Positions 62,345-64,000 of a DNA stretch of 64,000 nucleotides are shown piece after piece. How positions within the stretch are numbered: the first letter of the stretch is position 1; the number at the start of each line of letters is the position of its first letter. The notes below the pieces were generated by a model. It worked only from the letters and a program-made list of their open reading frames with translations. It was not told the DNA's origin and ran no database searches. The stretch comes from Mycolicibacterium gilvum. Lineage in GTDB: Bacteria > Actinomycetota > Actinomycetes > Mycobacteriales > Mycobacteriaceae. The stretch spans positions 3,038,001-3,102,000 of the forward strand of contig NZ_UGQM01000001.1 of assembly GCF_900454025.1 (NCBI RefSeq), in the 5' to 3' direction. Position numbers and translations under genes: made by a program.

Positions 62345-63189
62345 CCGCACAGAGCGCGGTGAAGACGGCGCCACGCCAGGCAGCGATCCCGCACGCGCTG
62401 CGACCGCCGGTGTCGGCGATCCAGCAGTGGTGGGTGCTGACGGTCCGGATGATCACCCCGACGCTGCGCAACGGCGAGCTCGCCACGCAGGTCGTCGGCT
62501 CGATCGTGTTCACCGTCGGCTATTACCTGCCGCTCAAGCAGATGATGGGCGCGGTGCAGCCGCTGAGCAGCTATGCGCAGTATCTGACCCCGCTGATCGT
62601 GCTGCAGGCCATCTGGTTCGCCGCGATCTCGGCGGCGTTCCGGTCGGCGACCGACTCGGTGCAGGGCATCAACCGGCGCTTCCGTGCGATGCCGATCCCG
62701 TCGAGCACCCCGCTGGCCGCTCGGATGACGGCCAGCATGTACCGCTGCTGTATCGCGCTGGCGGTGTCGGTGGGGTGCGGCTACGTGATCGGTTTCCGCT
62801 TCGAGGCCGGTGTGCTGGGCATCCTCGGCTTCGTCGGACTGGTGCTGCTCATCGGTGCGGCGCTGGCGATCATCGGTGACCTGATCGGCGTCGCGACGCA
62901 GAATCCCGAGGCGACGGCCCCGATGATGCTGATTCCGCAGCTGACGCTCGGCCTCGCGTCGGTGGGTCTGCAACCGGTGGAGCAGTTCCCCGACTGGATC
63001 CAGGGCTTCGTCCGCAACCAGCCGCTCTCGCAGTGGGTCTACGCGCTGCAGGCGCTCGCCGGCGACAGCACCGACGCGGCCCCGGATGCGACCGTGGCCG
63101 TTCTGGGGTCCGCGGTGGCGTGGGCTGCCGGGTGCATCGTGGTGGCCCTGGTGCTGCACGTCTGGGTCAGCAGGAGACGGCGCTCATGA
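62341..63189 (+). CDS. drrB: DrrB-like ABC-2 type permease
   Basis: This 282-aa membrane protein belongs to the ABC-2 permease family and is about the length of M. tuberculosis DrrB (289 aa). Six hydrophobic segments can be seen, including VVGSIVFTVGYYLPL, VLGILGFVGLVLLIGAALAIIGDLIGV and VAVLGSAVAWAAGCIVVALVLHVWV. The family segment PEATAPMMLIPQLTLGLASVGLQP and VEQFPDWIQGFVRNQPLSQWVYALQAL is present. It forms the channel with DrrC. The start GTG and the stop both overlap the neighbouring genes (GTGA, ATGA), so the three subunits are translated together. Confidence 0.93.
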   Translation: MTAQSAVKTAPRQAAIPHALRPPVSAIQQWWVLTVRMITPTLRNGELATQVVGSIVFTVGYYLPLKQMMGAVQPLSSYAQYLTPLIVLQAIWFAAISAAFRSATDSVQGINRRFRAMPIPSSTPLAARMTASMYRCCIALAVSVGCGYVIGFRFEAGVLGILGFVGLVLLIGAALAIIGDLIGVATQNPEATAPMMLIPQLTLGLASVGLQPVEQFPDWIQGFVRNQPLSQWVYALQALAGDSTDAAPDATVAVLGSAVAWAAGCIVVALVLHVWVSRRRRS

Positions 63190-64000
63190 CCGTGGAGTCC
63201 TCGCCGTCGGCGACCTACCGGGTCGGCGGCAAGCATCGTCGCGCCCACGTGTGGGAGAACTCGCCCAGACAGCTCGTGCCGCAGGTGGCGGTGCTGACGG
63301 GACGCATCCTGCGGCGGTGGAGCCGGGACCCGGCGACCCTGGTGCAGTCGATGGTGATGCCCGCGGTGTTCCTGATCGCGCTCGACATCGTGCTCGGCGA
63401 CGTCATCGAGGCGGTGACCGGGCACAGCGGCCTGTACGGCCAGGTTCCGCTCGTCGCGTTGGTCGGCGGGATGACCGGATCGATCATCGGCGCGGTCGGC
63501 ATCATGCGGGAGCGTGACGCCGGTCTGCTGTCCCGGTTGTGGGTGGTGCCGGTGCACCGTGCGGCCGGTCTGCTGGCCCGTCTGGCGGCGGACTTCATCC
63601 GCATCACCGCGATAACACTGGTCGTGATGTCGGTCGGGCTCGTGCTGGGATTCCGGTTCGAGCAGGGGATTCCGGCCGCGATCGCCTGGGTTTTCATGCC
63701 CGCGTTGTTCGGGGTCACGTTGTCGGCCGCGGTGCTGACGCTGGCGTTGTTCTCGTCGAGCACCATCGCACCGCAGGCGACCGAGATCCTCATCGCGATC
63801 CTGATGTTCTTCTCCATCGGCTTCGTGCCGCTCGACCAGTATCCGGAGTGGCTGCAGCCCTTCGTCGAGCATCAACCCGTCAGCACTACGATCGAGGCGA
63901 TGAAGGGCCTGTCCCTTGAGGGTCCGATCGCACAGCCGGTGCTGTTCTCGGTGCTGTGGGCGGCCGGCATCGCCGCGGTCTGCGCCGTGCCGCTGGCGAT
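63186..64000 (+). CDS. drrC: DrrC-like ABC-2 type permease, cut by window end
   Basis: The ATG at 63186 overlaps the drrB stop (ATGA), and the frame stays open to the right edge, giving 271 full codons of an expected 275 or so. The translation starts MTVESSPSATYRVGGKHRRA, followed by LVPQVAVLTGRILRRWSRDP and six hydrophobic segments (for example MVMPAVFLIALDIVLG, LVALVGGMTGSIIGAVGIM, and LMFFSIGFVPLDQYPEWLQPF). The last is the permease family motif also seen in DrrB. M. tuberculosis DrrC (276 aa) holds the same place. Only the last few residues and the stop are missing. papA5/mas-type genes would be expected after it. Confidence 0.92.
   Translation, partial: MTVESSPSATYRVGGKHRRAHVWENSPRQLVPQVAVLTGRILRRWSRDPATLVQSMVMPAVFLIALDIVLGDVIEAVTGHSGLYGQVPLVALVGGMTGSIIGAVGIMRERDAGLLSRLWVVPVHRAAGLLARLAADFIRITAITLVVMSVGLVLGFRFEQGIPAAIAWVFMPALFGVTLSAAVLTLALFSSSTIAPQATEILIAILMFFSIGFVPLDQYPEWLQPFVEHQPVSTTIEAMKGLSLEGPIAQPVLFSVLWAAGIAAVCAVPLA

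Overview
The window is high-GC actinobacterial DNA whose gene order matches Mycobacterium. From about 8.4 to 30.9 kb the genes follow, with gaps, the M. tuberculosis block Rv1814 to Rv1832: erg3-like desaturase, secreted serine protease, TetR, FAD protein, bacA, secA2, pgsA2, Rv1823-1825, gcvH, garA, Rv1828, Rv1829, resR (Rv1830) and gcvP. malQ (Rv1781c in M. tuberculosis) lies just upstream. The ESX-5/PE-PPE block that follows malQ in slow growers is absent, which points to a rapidly growing mycobacterium (Mycolicibacterium). The species was not identified.

Left part (1-19.3 kb): a truncated metal-dependent hydrolase, two small secreted proteins, a 13E12-type HNH protein, malQ, an MFS exporter, a LipT-like esterase, a sterol desaturase, an FAD oxidoreductase, a secreted protease, a divergent F420-type reductase/TetR pair with clear operator palindromes, a VOC/FAD-dehydrogenase pair, and two tandem BacA-like ABC transporters.

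Middle (19.4-30.9 kb): conserved housekeeping genes. secA2 (accessory secretion) leads a tight run of envelope genes, then the glycine-cleavage/GarA/MerR genes. A tandem glycine riboswitch stands directly in front of gcvP.

Right part (30.9-64 kb): a large, almost gapless type I polyketide locus that resembles the M. tuberculosis PDIM/PGL locus (tesA-fadD26-ppsA-E-drrABC) but is rebuilt. The order is TesA-like thioesterase; a 557-base leader; FAAL-1; PKS-1 (ACP-KS-AT-DH-KR-ACP); FAAL-2; PKS-2 (ACP-KS-AT-KR-ACP, PpsA-like); PKS-3 (KS-AT-KR-DH-ACP, unusual order); PKS-4 (KS-AT-DH-KR-ACP, PpsD-like); PKS-5 (KS-AT-ACP-condensation, PpsE-like); and drrA, drrB, drrC, the last cut by the window end. 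Most junctions overlap by 1-4 bases, so from FAAL-1 onward this is probably one operon. Two FAAL/N-terminal-ACP entry points, no enoylreductase, and matching C-terminal tails on PKS-1 and PKS-3 suggest a branched assembly line making an exported PDIM-like lipid that differs from phthiocerol. PapA5-, Mas- and MmpL7-type genes, if present, would lie beyond the right edge.
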